A DNA stretch of 64,000 nucleotides, taken from contig CP136069.1 in NCBI GenBank assembly GCA_032622095.1, forward strand, positions 44,432,194 through 44,496,193, given 5' to 3'. The notes below the pieces were generated by a model, which had not been told where the DNA came from, did not search any database, and worked only from the letters and a program-made list of their open reading frames with translations. Source of the stretch: Siphonodentalium dalli (Eukaryota > Mollusca > Scaphopoda > Gadilida > Siphonodentaliidae). A program made the translations under genes and the position numbers. Positions 1 through 11,762 of the stretch are shown here, piece by piece (position 1 is the first letter of the stretch; each line of letters starts with the position of its first letter).

Positions 1-1
1 A

Positions 2-1250
2 AACTTTCGGAATCCGTATGTTGGATTTGTCAGATAGGCGGACTTTTTTCTCACCGCGTGGTTTTCTTGAGGCACCCGATGAAAAAATCGGTCATTTTTT
101 AAATAAAGCCGACATTTTTGACAGAGTATTTTCACACATTTTGAGAAGAAATATTCGTCCAATTTTGATACCTGTGAGTGGGGCGATAACCAGAGTAGGG
201 TAATACATGTAACCATTGAATCTCGGAATTGCAGTCATGATGTCATGTGACGTCAAATAATATTTTGGGCGAGACAAATATGACGATTCATGCAAAGCGT
301 TGTCTTTCGTTTCTTTTAAATCGTAAAGTAAGACGGCTATGCCACATTGTTTTATACCATGGGAAGCTACTGCCAATTGGCTATATTTTGATATATAACT
401 TATCGCTGCAAGCCGGATTATTTTTTATCAGAGGCAGAAAAATCAACCCTCCCCTAAAGTTAAGATGTGTCATGCTGTGGTATAAGGCACACAGAACTCA
501 CGGTTACATGTCAATAGGCTTAATTAACATAACGGCCGTTGAAAGTCTGCAAAAGTATGTAATAATATATAATTTTCTGTCTACAAACTTGAACATTAAA
601 TTAGAAACAATATATAATGTACCCCCAGACCCGAAATTTTAATAAATTTTATAATTTTTCCTAAAAATTTATATAAAACGCATTTTTTTTATTTTCTGGA
701 AGGCAAAAAAAGACAAGAATTAGTAACAGTGGAGATAATTGGTGTATACGGCAATTTTATTCCGCCTTGAATTAAAATATGACATACTAACCAAAAATGG
801 CTGCCAATATGGCAGCCACAATATAGGTGGAAATTGGGAAATATGTAAGAACGCACAATTACTTGCTTAAATGGCTTAACTAACAAAGCGGTCGTTGATG
901 AACTGCTAAAATATAGTTTAAGGTATATATCCCGATCTACAAACTCGATCAATAAAGTGAAAATATTACACAATGCACCTGGCACTTTTGTTTTAATTTT
1001 TTATATAAAATTTAGGTATTTTTCTCATCTTCTCGAAACCATAAAGCGCATAATGTAGCGTGGCGGAGATGTTTGGTATGTACGATAATTCAATGTCGTT
1101 TTTGGATAGCAAAATGGCTTACTAACCCCAAGATGGCTGCCAATACGGTGGTCAGAATAAATGGTGAAATATGTCATGTTTCACTTTTATCGCCGTCATA
1201 TAATGTCTCACACAACCTAAAGTATAATATTCATTGTATCATGTTACTCC
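2..1250 (+). repeat. Left arm of the large inverted repeat
   Basis: Pairs with 4040-5350 with small indels. The arm contains degenerate internal units: ATGGCTGCCAATA modules at 797 and 1133, and a CGGCCGTTGA-like module at 531 and 889, spaced about 340-360 bp. Small open frames here (247-642 and others) have no counterpart intact on the other arm, so I do not call them genes. Confidence 0.6.
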
Positions 1251-4039
1251 GGGACATCACAATGCGCAATTCTATTTAAAATTTCTACCAGAATGGTGCC
1301 CATTATTGACGAATCTTGCATTCATGAGCATTCGTGATCAAGTAATCCGTGTCCCTTGAAATAGGTGGCAATTTTGAGCGAGGTATTTACAGATGAACAG
1401 GATTGTTTAAAACGAAGAACCGAGTAACAGTAATACATTGAATGCCTGATTGTTATTTATGCCAGTCACCTTTGACATAATCAATATGAAATTACGTAAA
1501 CCCGACAATAGAGAGTCAATCTTTCTCAATGAATATTATTCCAAGTGCTACCAGATATGATGGCACGTATGAGGTGGATATGTCGTGATACCATTATCAA
1601 AGTCTGGCCTAGACAAGGTTGATGCGGGTTCACACCCCTGACTTGATTGGGCGAAAATTGGGACCGATTTTAAAGCTAGATAAGGAACATCTCATTGTAC
1701 ATATACATGACCACTTTGATAAGAAATGATAATTGGTTCACACTCACTGAAGCAACAACATTTGAAGCAATGATTTTTATTCTGAGTCAGTGTCTCCATT
1801 AATCTGCTATATATACAATGTACAATTGCTGTACAATAGCTTCAACCCACAGAAGACGGCCGTGATAACACAGAGTGAATTTTTCCAGACCATAAATCAC
1901 AATCGACGCTTTCATTGCCCAATAACGCAAAGAAGATGAGATTCAGAAAAAAAGAGAGCGCTCGTCGTACCAAATTAGTTCAGATTTTGCATCTTCCGAA
2001 AAATTATCTGATCAGTGATAAACATAAGAATAGTTATGTCCAGAATGAGAATCCCTCCTGTGTGTCTAACTTAATTATGCATTTTCTGTTGAACAAGATC
2101 GCCATGGACCGCTTTATTTGCAATATATGAACGCGATAACCTTCAGAAATATCAAAAGTTGTTTCCAACTTGGTGGAAAAGTAAACTTATCTACGTTATG
2201 TTACATCTGAACGGGTTTATTCAGACCAGGAGACCTGCTGCTGTTGAAAGTACCATTGGTGTTTGAAACGTAAAACCCATGTCATTAATGTATAAATCGG
2301 GCTGTATTCAATATTAGTATTTACAGGCAATTACACAGGCGGAAAACAATATGGCGAATAATTCCTCGTCCACATATCGTGCCGATTGTACAAAGACATA
2401 TGCATGTATTCCCCACACGCTGTTCGGTAAATACTGAACTACGGCTATCGTGTCCAGTTACTGAATTCGCTCCGCTCAGCACATTCGGAGTTGTTATGGA
2501 TGAGTTATCGTAGATCAGATACTGGTCGGGACAGAAGTTGTTGCTATATGCAGCGACAAATTACACCAAGACTCGTGATCCCATTTTGTTTAACTCATTT
2601 GCACACCAAACACTACCACAATATAATATCAGGATACGCACTACACACGGTTCACTCAGGTCGCGCATAGTGGGACTATAGATACACTTGAATTTAACTG
2701 TAACACATCTGGCGTTAGACTGACAGGTGGGTGGAATTATAATGCTTTAATCATGAACGGACATGATCAAAATATGGTATGTTTTCATAAATCCGGCCTG
2801 CTGGCATCAGCAGGTCCCTAACCGCATTATTGTTGGACTTATCTAGAAAGTTATTATATGCTTCCTGGTATCAACCTGTGTATAGCATGTATACAAATAA
2901 TTGCAATTGTCGTCCTTTTCATTTTGCTGTCACAATGAGCTAAAACTTACACTGTGATACCAAAAGTCCAAAAGGTATCAGTCTACCTGATAAAACTCGA
3001 TGCCAATACTCCAATCTATATGCTGTTTCCGAATGTACAGCCTTCCAGAAGTAATCCTACCTACTCATCAGCATAGAAAGATATGGGTAATATGACTGTT
3101 CATCTAGCATTGGATAATTGTCCATATTTGGGGTACCTCGTCTTACAAGCAATTGTTCTGTCACTTCGGGAAATCACGAGTGCACATGTGATAACACGAG
3201 ACTCCAGTACCATACTATACAGAGTAACATACAATCGAAATATATAGGAACATAGTTTGATAGTTTTGTCTGATTTACCACATCGCTGGTATTTTCGTTG
3301 TTGGAAATGTCGCTTAGAGCTTTGACTTTGCTTTGAAACTTATCTAATGCTAGTACAAGCAAATACTTCCCACCCGTTAAGCAGCTGCCAAACTTCAAGA
3401 TGAAAATCAACCAGGTTTCCATCTCCTTGTGTGCGAAATATGTGTCATGGTAAATAATCCGGTAAATGTTAGAATACAAAATTCAACGAGTCTATTGCAT
3501 GATGATGAAACTGAACGAACCTGTATGATGTGACGTTTGATAATCTGCTGGAGATGTCCTCCTGCGGACTGGGTAGCAATTGCTATTGGTCAATGAGATC
3601 CATTTATACTTACTTTTAGAACGGTATACATGATACCCAATGTATCAGCAGCTCCGTTCATGTAACCACGCCTCGTTGATAGGGGTTAACTAACGATTCG
3701 TATCAACATGAGTTATTTGATGAGATATATATCCCAATTGGTTAATTGATTAATTTTGTTATTGGTGGTCACATTTTGTTACAATAGCCATAGTGTGCCA
3801 AGAATGCTTAAATGTCGTGTTAAATTTAATATAACCTACATAATTCCCTTATCCTGTTCGCAAAGATAGTCAGACAGCCATCTGCCTTAAATCAACCATG
3901 TTTATTGTGAAATAATTTGCACGACATGCCACCGATTTCGAAGAACAAATCTTACTTGAGCGCGAATGAATGCAAAATATGTCGATCCTCACACTCGTTG
4001 GTACCAATCTGGTTATCATTGTGATAGAACTGGCCACTG
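1251..4039. other. Core of the inverted-repeat element; no gene seen
   Basis: No recognisable coding region, tRNA or repeat from the other families. A short motif at 1604-1637 (TGGCCTAGACA then GGTTCACACCC) resembles pol III A and B boxes, but the spacing of about 12 bases is too short for a tRNA. Confidence 0.4.
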
Positions 4040-5350
4040 TTACGTCTCAGTATTGCAAAATGATATGAATATAATAGGACTAATGGTTTTATAAGACATT
4101 GCACTGCGATGGTGGTGTTAATTTCGACATGACATATTTTACAATTTCCAGCGATATTGGCCACCGTATTGGCAGCCATCTTGGGGTTAATATGTCATGT
4201 AGTATCCGCCGACCGCATTAAATTTTCGTACATACAAATTATATCCACCCACGTTACATTATTGTCTTTTTGCATTTCGAGAAGATGACATAAATAGGTT
4301 TTCGATTAGTTTTAGACTAAACTAAATAAATATTTAATCAAAAATTGTGACCAGGAGGTGCTTTGTGTACCGGTTTCACTTAAATGTTCTAGTCGATGGA
4401 TCGGCATATATATATAACATAAAACTCTTGCAGTTTATCAACGGCCGTTGTGATAGTTTAGCCATTTTGGGAAGTAATCGTGCGTTCTTACAAATTGCAC
4501 AATTCCCACCTATATACTGGCCACCATATTGGCAGCCATCTTGGGTTATTAGGCCATTTTTTAAACCAAGACGGAACGAAATTACCGTATACACTAATTA
4601 TCTCTACCCTTAATACATTAGTTTCATTTTTGCCTCCCGGAAAAAGACAAAATGCATTTTAGATTATCTTTTTGGGGAAAAAATCTAAAATTTGTTAAAC
4701 AAATTGAGTCAGGAGGTACATAATGTAATATTGTTACAATAATGCTCGACTGTGTCGCTAAAAACATATATAATAGACAATACCTTAGCAGTCCATCAAC
4801 GGCCGTTGTGTTAATTTCGCAATTTGGCACATAATCTTACACCTTACACCTTACACCACAGCCTGACGCCTCTCAGCTTTAGGGGGAGGGTTGGTTTTTA
4901 TGCCTTTGATAAAAAATAATGCGAACAACAGCGATAAATGATATATTAGAACATAGCTAATTGGCAGTAGTTTCCCATGGTATAAAACAATTGGCCATAA
5001 CCATCTTACTTCTGATTTTATAAGAAACGAAAGACAACGCTTTGCGTGAATCGTCATATTCTTCTCACCCTAAAAATTATTTGACGTCACATAACGTCAC
5101 GTCACATGACGTCATGACTGTCATTCTGAGATTCAATGGTTACATGTATTACCTTATTCTGGTTATCGCCCCATTCACAGGTATCAAAATAGGACGAATA
5201 TTTCTTCTCAAAAGGTGTGAATATACTCTGTCAAATATGTCGGCTTTATTTAAAAAATGGCCGATTTTATCACCAGGTGCCTCAATAAAACCACGTAGTG
5301 CGAAAAAAGTCCGCCTATCTGACAAAGCCAACATACGGATTCCGAAAGTT
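4040..5350 (-). repeat. Right arm of the large inverted repeat
   Basis: Reverse complement of 2-1250. It keeps the same module order, with the ATGGCTGCCAATA module (reverse strand) at 4164-4179 and 4524-4539 and the CAACGGCCGTTG module near 4440 and 4799. The arms differ by many substitutions and by small expansions such as repeated GTGTAAG near 4845, so the inverted structure is not recent. Confidence 0.6.
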
Positions 5351-5426
5351 AAGTGTTCATGCTAACCAAAAATGTTGGTCTCACAAATTCCCTCTCCAGG
5401 CGACACCTATGTCCATATTTGCCTAG

Positions 5427-6137
5427 ACTATTATAAGAGACTGCACTGGCTTACAAGGACAAGATAAATATTGTTAGACCAATATATTCTCTTATATATG
5501 CGAGGCTCCCTTTTCGCAGTATTAACGACCTGCAACTCAGTTTGTGGAAAAATCAATCTGTCCAAATTTCTTGCCACTTACACTGTTGATTGTTGGCTTA
5601 ATTGCTTAGTGCTTTGTGTTTTTCGTAAGATTCTTGTATTTCATGTTACGAATGATATGATTGCCACTAAGAGACAGAAATTAAGGTCACGTGTCGATTA
5701 CAAATAAGGACATAATCTCAGAGTCAACTTCCTCATGAGGACCAGATAAACGATTTCAAACTTATCACTGGTGCAGCATGAAAGATCCTGTGCCAGTGCA
5801 TTATCTTATATAAGTGAGGTTCCCATAGGGAGCCATGCATATATAAGAGAATGAACTGGCTTAGAAGGTCAAGGTAAATATTGTTAGGTATATGAGGGCG
5901 CAAAACCCTGTCGCTTTTACTTAAAAATTTATCTCTTTTCTTGATTGATTTTACAATTCCGTTAAAAGTTAGAAAGTCGATGTTTGTTTTGTGTAGAGCG
6001 TTAAATTCTTCATGTGACAGGTACTTTCCTAAATTCTCTTATATATCCGAGGCTCCCTATGAGAGCCTCGCATATATAAAAAAATGCTTGGCACAGGGTT
6101 TCGCAAAAAAAAGCTCCAGTCATGAAAGGGTTACAGA
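5427..6137 (-). mobile_element. Scattered remnants of P3-type TTAA elements
   Basis: Three pieces of the P3 hairpin occur at about 5427-5515, 5765-5890 and 6035-6137. They carry fragments of the arms CTCTTATATATGCGAGGCTC and CTCGCATATATAA. The last piece ends CTCCAGTCATGAAAGGGTTA, the normal P3 terminus. The pieces are separated by unrelated sequence, so this is a broken copy, or several copies, with ends lost. Confidence 0.45.
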
Positions 6138-6282
6138 TGTTCCACCTCTACCCTGTATTTTCTATACAGATTCAGGTGTTCCGGGTATAAAATAATAGGT
6201 TCGAGTCCGAGAGACCATGCAGTCAATAGTAGCTTCTGTCATTAGGAAATAACTGGGACAGAAAATATGACTATTTAAAACA

Positions 6283-6705
6283 TTAACCCTTTCTATACTA
6301 AATGGATTCTCCCAGTCAGTTAAAAAGTGGACATCGGAATAGTGTATTATTTATTTGCAGGGACGACAGATAAATAAATGTACAGGAGTAGTACTATCTA
6401 TTGAGGGAAATGTTTAGATAATAAGTTCAACAATGAGGCTTAACCCTTTGAGTGCCAGGTCGATTTTTGTATCAACCCATATACCCTGTGCCAATGCATT
6501 CTCTTATATATGCGAGTCGACCATAGGTCGCCTCGCATATATAAGAGAATGCATTGGCCTAACAATTTTTTTTATTTTTTTTTTTACAATTTATTACAAT
6601 TTTAATAATTTATTCTTATATTCTTTAACAGACTTATTTTGTAGGTTTAGAGCCGATGAGATCGGCCTCTGGCACTCAAAGGATTAATAGCATAGAAAGG
6701 GTTAA
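6283..6705 (+). mobile_element. P4-type TTAA MITE (interrupted)
   Basis: Flanked by TTAA at 6283-6286 and 6702-6705, with termini CCCTTTCTATACTAAATGG and CATAGAAAGGG. It is cut by a P1 element at 6440-6687. A second P4 copy lies at 27956-28184, and a fragment at 24010. TTAA duplications and CCC..GGG ends are features of piggyBac-superfamily elements. No transposase is present, so it would depend on one encoded elsewhere. Confidence 0.65.
6440..6687 (+). mobile_element. P1-type TTAA MITE nested in P4
   Basis: TTAA at both ends (6440-6443, 6684-6687) and inverted termini CCCTTTGAGTGCCAGG / CTGGCACTCAAAGG. Inside is the hairpin shared with P2 and P3 (arm TGCCAATGCATTCTCTTATA), followed by a T-rich spacer and a small stem GCCGATGAGATCGGC. 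Its position inside the P4 copy shows that it landed later. Confidence 0.75.
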
Positions 6706-6810
6706 AGTGATGTGAACGCTCAGCTGGGGCACATGCACTGGGAATAAGCAGATATTTTAATTAATTTTGTATCAAAATTGCCAGCGCACAACTTCATTCT
6801 ATCATATAAA

Positions 6811-6962
6811 CAAGCCTTGAAATAGGGTGTCTTGTCATTTGCAGAATGAGGTCCCCAGAGAGTGAATTTAGTGATGCTACCCCGCATAGCGGGCTAGCAT
6901 CACCAAATTCACCCTCTGGGGACCTCATTCTGCAAATGACAGACACCCTATTTCAAGGCTTT
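6811..6962. mobile_element. D family, single-hairpin palindromic copy
   Basis: Near-perfect palindrome of about 150 bp: CAAGCCTTGAAATAGGGTGT in, reverse complement out, with the D core GAATGAGGTCCCCAGAG in each arm. Flanked by 8-bp direct repeats CATATAAA (6803-6810 and 6963-6970). It looks like a D element reduced to one hairpin. Confidence 0.7.
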
Positions 6963-8031
6963 CATATAAATGAAATATAATCACTCTAGTTGGTGAAATA
7001 ATTCTCAATTGTTTCTTTACATTTTTCCACAGTTCAAATGTTGTGTTTTACGAAAGGGTACATCGTTTGCTGTTGAATTTTTCAACAATAGCAGTTTAAT
7101 GATACATTTTTCAAATGGGTGTAGCGGCCGATTCATAATATATGAGATATGAATTAGTGAAATAACCACATGCATGTAATATGTCTTTAATCTGTTCAGC
7201 TGTGAAAGTCAATCTTTTAAACCACATTTTAAGTGAAATACATGTAACACCAGGTGTTGTTGGGAACAATGGAAACGTGAAACGTGAAAATTAGTTCTAT
7301 GTATTGTTCAAATTGTTGTTCAGCCTTCGAAATTGGAATTTTAGTGTCCCGAACGAATATATTCTGTTACACAGCAGTACTCTCTTTCTAATGGAAGTGG
7401 TGTCAAAAAGAGTTAGATCATCTTTACTTTGAGTCACGATAAATATACAAATGAGCAAACGTATTAAACATCTCTACACTCCACACACCCATCCTAATAT
7501 AAAAACACATGAAAACTAATCACTAGCTAAAGCAATCTGCAACCCTACTTATTTAGAACTGTCTTTCTGTCGTGATCTATAACCGATAAACGGAATCAAA
7601 TCCTCAGAGACGTGGTGAAATCAGCAGTACACGATTCACATGGACGTGCATTGACGATACATAATGCTATCGGCGCCGTGAAGTCTGCCGTGATGACATC
7701 GTGTGCGCCGCCTAATCGCCATTGTAAGACCACAGTTCCTCATTACAGTTTAATTATTAAGGCTTCGCTGCGGAAGGTGTTCAGCAAATCTGTGCGTTGA
7801 TGCACGTGGATCAATACCGTTTACGTAATTCAATTTCTCCGCAGCTAGAATAATGTATAATTTGCTTTTAAATCCTCTGAGTTTTAATGCTTCATCGGGC
7901 AATACCCTTATTTTCTTTCAATCAGTCATTGATATACACAGCGATGTGATATGTACTTCAAAATCTGATGGTTTGTTCGTACTTGTACTCCCTTTAAATC
8001 ATTTCAGCTTGACTGGTCAGTACTGACTCAC
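6963..8031. other. No feature recognised
   Basis: About 1.07 kb of A+T-rich sequence with no frame over 62 codons and no match to the repeat families seen elsewhere in the window. Unique sequence or very old repeat. Confidence 0.4.
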
Positions 8032-8250
8032 CAGGAATGTCCACATGAATAATCGACTCCTTAACCACAGCAGAATTATGGGAAACTTTTCAGGATTTAG
8101 TCGGAAATATGGCTTGTTGCCATTCATCGGAAAGCTCTCAGTACTGAGAGCTTTCCGATGAATGGCAACAAGCCATATTTCCAACTAAATCCTGAAATAT
8201 TACCCATAATTCTGCTGTGGTTAAGAAGTCGATTATTTAGGGCATTACTG
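8032..8250. mobile_element. Family A palindromic MITE, copy 1
   Basis: Both halves pair over almost the full length around a short loop at about 8135-8145. The right end has the family terminus GGGCATTACTG followed by TA; the left end is decayed (CAGGAATGTCC). CAG..CTG ends with TA duplication are typical of Tc1/mariner-superfamily MITEs. Non-coding. Confidence 0.8.
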
Positions 8251-8278
8251 TAGTTCAAGGCTTACAATCAGTACACTT

Positions 8279-8551
8279 TTAACCCTATCATGACTGGAGC
8301 TTCCTGAAATTTTTGTGAAAACCCTGTGCCAATGCATTCTCTTATTCATGTATATATGGTCTCCCATAGGGAGCCTCGCATATATAAGAGAATACATTGG
8401 CCTAACATTATTTGCCTTGACCATATAAGCCAGTGAGTTCTCTTATACATGCTAGGCTGAGACCCTATGGGAGACTTGAATATCTTAGAGCATTCACTGG
8501 CACAGGGTCTTTAATGCTACACCAGCGCAACTCCCATCATGAAAGGGTTAA
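8279..8551 (+). mobile_element. P3-type TTAA MITE
   Basis: Bounded by TTAA at 8279-8282 and 8548-8551. Left end CCCTATCATGACTGGAGCTT, right end CTCCCATCATGAAAGGG. It contains two degenerate copies of the shared hairpin separated by a CTTGACC spacer. The right TTAA is also the left TTAA of the next element. Confidence 0.7.
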
Positions 8552-8938
8552 CCCTTTACCCAACAAACCGGCCAAAACCGGCCAAATAAAGCTTTAACAG
8601 CCTAAAATATCTTCGGTCTGTCTCAATAGAACCATACACATATGGATATCATTGGAACCGGCTCCTTGACCACATTGTGATAGTTACAGTTATGCCCTGT
8701 GCCAATGCATTCTCTTATATATGCGAGTCGACCATAGGTCGCCTCGCATATATAAGAGAATGCATTGGCCTAAAAATAATCTTTTTTTAACACTTTTTTC
8801 TTACATTCTTTAACAATTTTATAATTTTTAATGTGTTAAGCCAATGCATTCTCTTATATATGCGAGGCGACCTATGGTCGACTCGCATATATAAGAGAAT
8901 GCATTGGCACAGGGCCCTTCTGTTGGGTAAAGGGTTAA
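8548..8938 (+). mobile_element. P2-type TTAA MITE
   Basis: TTAA at 8548-8551 and 8935-8938; termini CCCTTTACCCAACA and TGTTGGGTAAAGGG. The left interior holds a conserved non-palindromic stretch (GGCCAAATAAAGCTT, then ATATGGATATCATTGG). Two copies of the shared hairpin then lie in opposite orientation around an A+T spacer. About 390-400 bp, matching five other copies in the window. Confidence 0.8.
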
Positions 8939-9353
8939 AGGGGCTCAAGGCCTTGCAGTGGGTTATTGTGAAAACATAAAAGTCTGTAAAATCATCACCA
9001 CTGACAAGAACATGAAGAAATAGATAAACTTTGTTCATATATTAATCATCAATTAAGTTTTCCAAAAACAAAAAATTCACATGTTGAAACCATTGTTACG
9101 TAAACAAAACTGTTACAGCGATTTGTCAATAAACATCACTAATTGTGTAGTGAGTTAAAATATTTTAATCTATTTATGATTTTCAGAATATTTTTCAATG
9201 CTTTTGATTTTTTCCAATGTTTACCATATAGTTTTGATTAAACTGTAGTATCTTATTGGACTAATTGGATTTTGATCGCTAATACCACTGTTACAGTAAA
9301 GTTTATTTATAGCAATGGTTTTGATATGCGAAATCGTTATTGAAGAGTAATAA
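8939..9353. other. No feature recognised
   Basis: A+T-rich sequence of about 415 bp between two TTAA elements. No coding signal or repeat identified. Confidence 0.35.
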
Positions 9354-9568
9354 TTAACCCTTTCAGTGCCAAGTCCAATTTTTGTATCAACCCATATTTC
9401 CTTGATCATTTTTCAAATTTATTGATTATAATAATATGATACATTGATGGAAAGAGCTCAAAGAGCTCTTTCCATCAATGTATCACATTATTATAATCAA
9501 TAAATTTGAAATATGATCAAGGAAATATGGGTTGATACAAAAATCGGACTTGGCACTGAAAGGGTTAA
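9354..9568. mobile_element. P1-like foldback TTAA element
   Basis: TTAA at 9354-9357 and 9565-9568. The whole 207-bp interior is one near-perfect palindrome. Both arms carry the P1 left-end sequence (CCCTTTCAGTGCCAAGTCC, then TTTTTGTATCAACCCATAT), so the P1 right-end sequence and the shared hairpin are absent. It is an end-duplicated foldback derivative of P1. Confidence 0.75.
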
Positions 9569-9672
9569 AGAAAATAAAAACACTGCAGTCGATCTATTTT
9601 ACATGTACTTGATGATAGTTGTTTCACATACTTTTATAAAATTTATATTATTTTACAAACTGAACAATTCTG

Positions 9673-9694
9673 CCCCCCCCCCCCCCCCCCCCCC
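9673..9694. repeat. Poly-C run of 22
   Basis: Twenty-two consecutive C residues. Homopolymer, prone to slippage and to assembly error in length. Confidence 0.9.
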
Positions 9695-10254
9695 TGTTAG
9701 TGCCTTTGTAAATGATTGGTGTCAAAATATAATATACAACTTTTGAAATCTTACGCAAAATCAATATAATTTTTCTCTGAATAGATAGCAAATAAGTTGA
9801 TGAGGTTTCTGAATAGGTAGGCAATTGATTGGTCGATGTTTATACAACTACATGTAGATTCCAATAATAAATACAGGGTTGTCGAGAAAGAATAATAAAG
9901 AATATCAACTGTCTGAGTCAGTTTGGCAATAATGTGGGTATGTATGTCTAAAACAACCAAACAAATAGACAATATCAATCCATAAGAAACAATTTTCCAT
10001 AAAATACGTAATTTCAGTCTGATATCATTTGTTAGAGCACAATCCCATTGTTACAATTGGTCCCTGATTTTTGATCAAGCACACCTATTTCCAAGGTGTG
10101 TTCAATATTGGCCAACACATGGTGATTTCCAGCTAAGCCCACTGTGTGCAGTCAAGTCAGTCAGAGCATGTGACAACTTCTTTACTAGAATACATTTTAA
10201 CTACGGTTCAATTTATTCTGGTATTAAAGAACTTTTCTTATGTCATCACCTTAT
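9695..10254. other. No feature recognised
   Basis: A+T-rich sequence with scattered stops in all frames. Nothing recognised. Confidence 0.35.
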
Positions 10255-10700
10255 ATAACTTCCAAAATAATTTGGCAAAAAATATTTTGGGCCACAGCAG
10301 ACCTTGAATCAGGGTACGCGCTGCAATTTGCCAACGGAAAAAATAATTCATATTTGGCAAAAAATTTATAAATTCAGTTATGGAGGAAAATAAAGATATA
10401 TATATATATAAGGTTTAGGAAAAGTTAACACTTCTACCAAGATGCAGTTAATCTGATATTAGTATCATCGAGTGGAGGGATTACTGAGTATGTATTGTGG
10501 TGGTGATTACATAGCTAATCCTCAATGTTTTCACGTGCCCATTTAATGCAACAACCCTTCTAAATCCTATTGATATAAAAAGTCGTACAAACATCAATTG
10601 TCGAAATATAACACTCAATGTTGCATTTGGCAATTTCTAGAAGAATTTGGCAAAAAATATTTTCATTTGACAAAATATTTGGCAAAAGTTATTTTCGGTC
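10255..10700. repeat. Degenerate TTTGGCAAAAAATATTT repeat region
   Basis: The motif ATTTGGCAAAAAATATTT or close variants occurs near 10264, 10352 and 10644, with GCTGCAATTTGCC-like sequence between. It is probably an old interspersed repeat. Class unknown and boundaries not visible. Confidence 0.3.
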
Positions 10701-10861
10701 CAGTGCGGAACCTGTCCTAAATAAATATCAACTGTTGTTGCCAAAAAAAATTGAAACCAACCCATGGGCAGCTTATTTGAAATGCTAAACCCAAACAAGA
10801 GGTTGCACAGTCGGTGCTGCCATACACCAACAGTGCAAATTCAAACATACATGTGGTACTC

Positions 10862-11243
10862 TACAATTCTGTCCTGCATATAAATATCAGAGACGGATGG
10901 ACAAAAATCAGGAACAATTTACAAAGAAGGGCCATAACTCATGGAAAAAATTGGGAAAAACCTGATTTTCACTCTAATTCGAATCAGTGTGGTAATTCAC
11001 TGTGTGTATACCAAAAATGAAGGACAGTGCATATTTGTTTCAGTTATAAAATTGCGAAAAATTGACAAATAACTCGGGCAAAAAAATATCGGGACAATTC
11101 TGGTTTGCTCGCTGATTTGAGATATTGTGGTAAGCAACTTGTGTATAACAATTGCAATTGGTTCACATTTGTTCGCGTTATCAAGCCGGATAGATGGAAG
11201 GATGAACAGAAAGAAGCTGTCAATCCATTATACCCCCCCCCCC
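10862..11243 (+). repeat. Family H-like dispersed repeat
   Basis: Contains the recurrent phrases GACGGATGGACAAAAATCAG and GGCCATAACTCATGG and ends in a C run (11 C at 11233-11243) before ATTCTCTTCAAGA. Similar phrase order is seen at 29390-29728. Non-coding; superfamily not identified. Confidence 0.4.
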
Positions 11244-11762
11244 ATTCTCTTCAAGATATAATTAGATTCCTAATTTCCATTAGTCTTTGGCTTGCCTAGG
11301 ATTTAACAGATAGTTCATACTCTCTTCACAGTCCACAATTAAAACCTCCCTTCTGAGAATATCCCCCATAATTCTCTTCAAATTCAACTTAGAATTTGAA
11401 AGGATTTGCTTCATTGGAATCCCTGTCCACATTTATGTATGCATGAGCGAGCATGCTCAATAAATTGACAATTCTACAAGTTTTATTAGATTACGATCAC
11501 CAAATGTCCATTTAAGGCACGAAATCCTTTGCAGTTATCAAAAGGCATTGTCCAACAGAATGGACTAAGGTCTTTAATTTTCTGGTCGAGCGCAACAACC
11601 AAAGTATTCAATCAGCTTTCGCCAAATGAATTGACATCTGGGAGGGTGATTCCATAAAACACAATGAACAGGAATGTCAATAAACGATAAAAACGGTAAT
11701 TATCAGAAAGAATAGATTGATAAACAGCAAAAAAACTAGAATTGGTTCTCGATATTGCCTCT
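11244..11762. other. No feature recognised
   Basis: About 520 bp with no coding signal or family match. Confidence 0.35.

Larger units (their letters stand above)
2..5350. mobile_element. Large inverted-repeat (foldback-type) element, ~5.35 kb
   Basis: The first ~1.25 kb reappears in reverse complement at 4040-5350, starting at the same point (position 2 pairs with 5350, beginning AACTTTCGGAATCCGTATGT). Between the arms lie ~2.8 kb with no frame longer than 101 codons and no recognisable transposase. Seen: long, diverged inverted arms around a non-coding core. Known: long-TIR Mutator-like and foldback elements have this layout. Inference: a non-autonomous long-TIR element. A simple inverted segmental duplication is the main alternative. 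The left boundary coincides with the window edge, so target duplications cannot be checked. Confidence 0.55.

Noticed and set aside
247-642. 131-codon open frame on the plus strand
   Set aside because: It lies in the arm of the large inverted repeat, the other arm does not preserve the frame, and no domain is recognisable.
6195-6220. tRNA T-arm (GGTTCGAGTCC)
   Set aside because: No matching D-arm or acceptor stem upstream; an isolated motif.
6440-6687. TATATAAG motifs as TATA-box promoters
   Set aside because: They are part of the shared MITE hairpin and recur in every copy, with no downstream gene.
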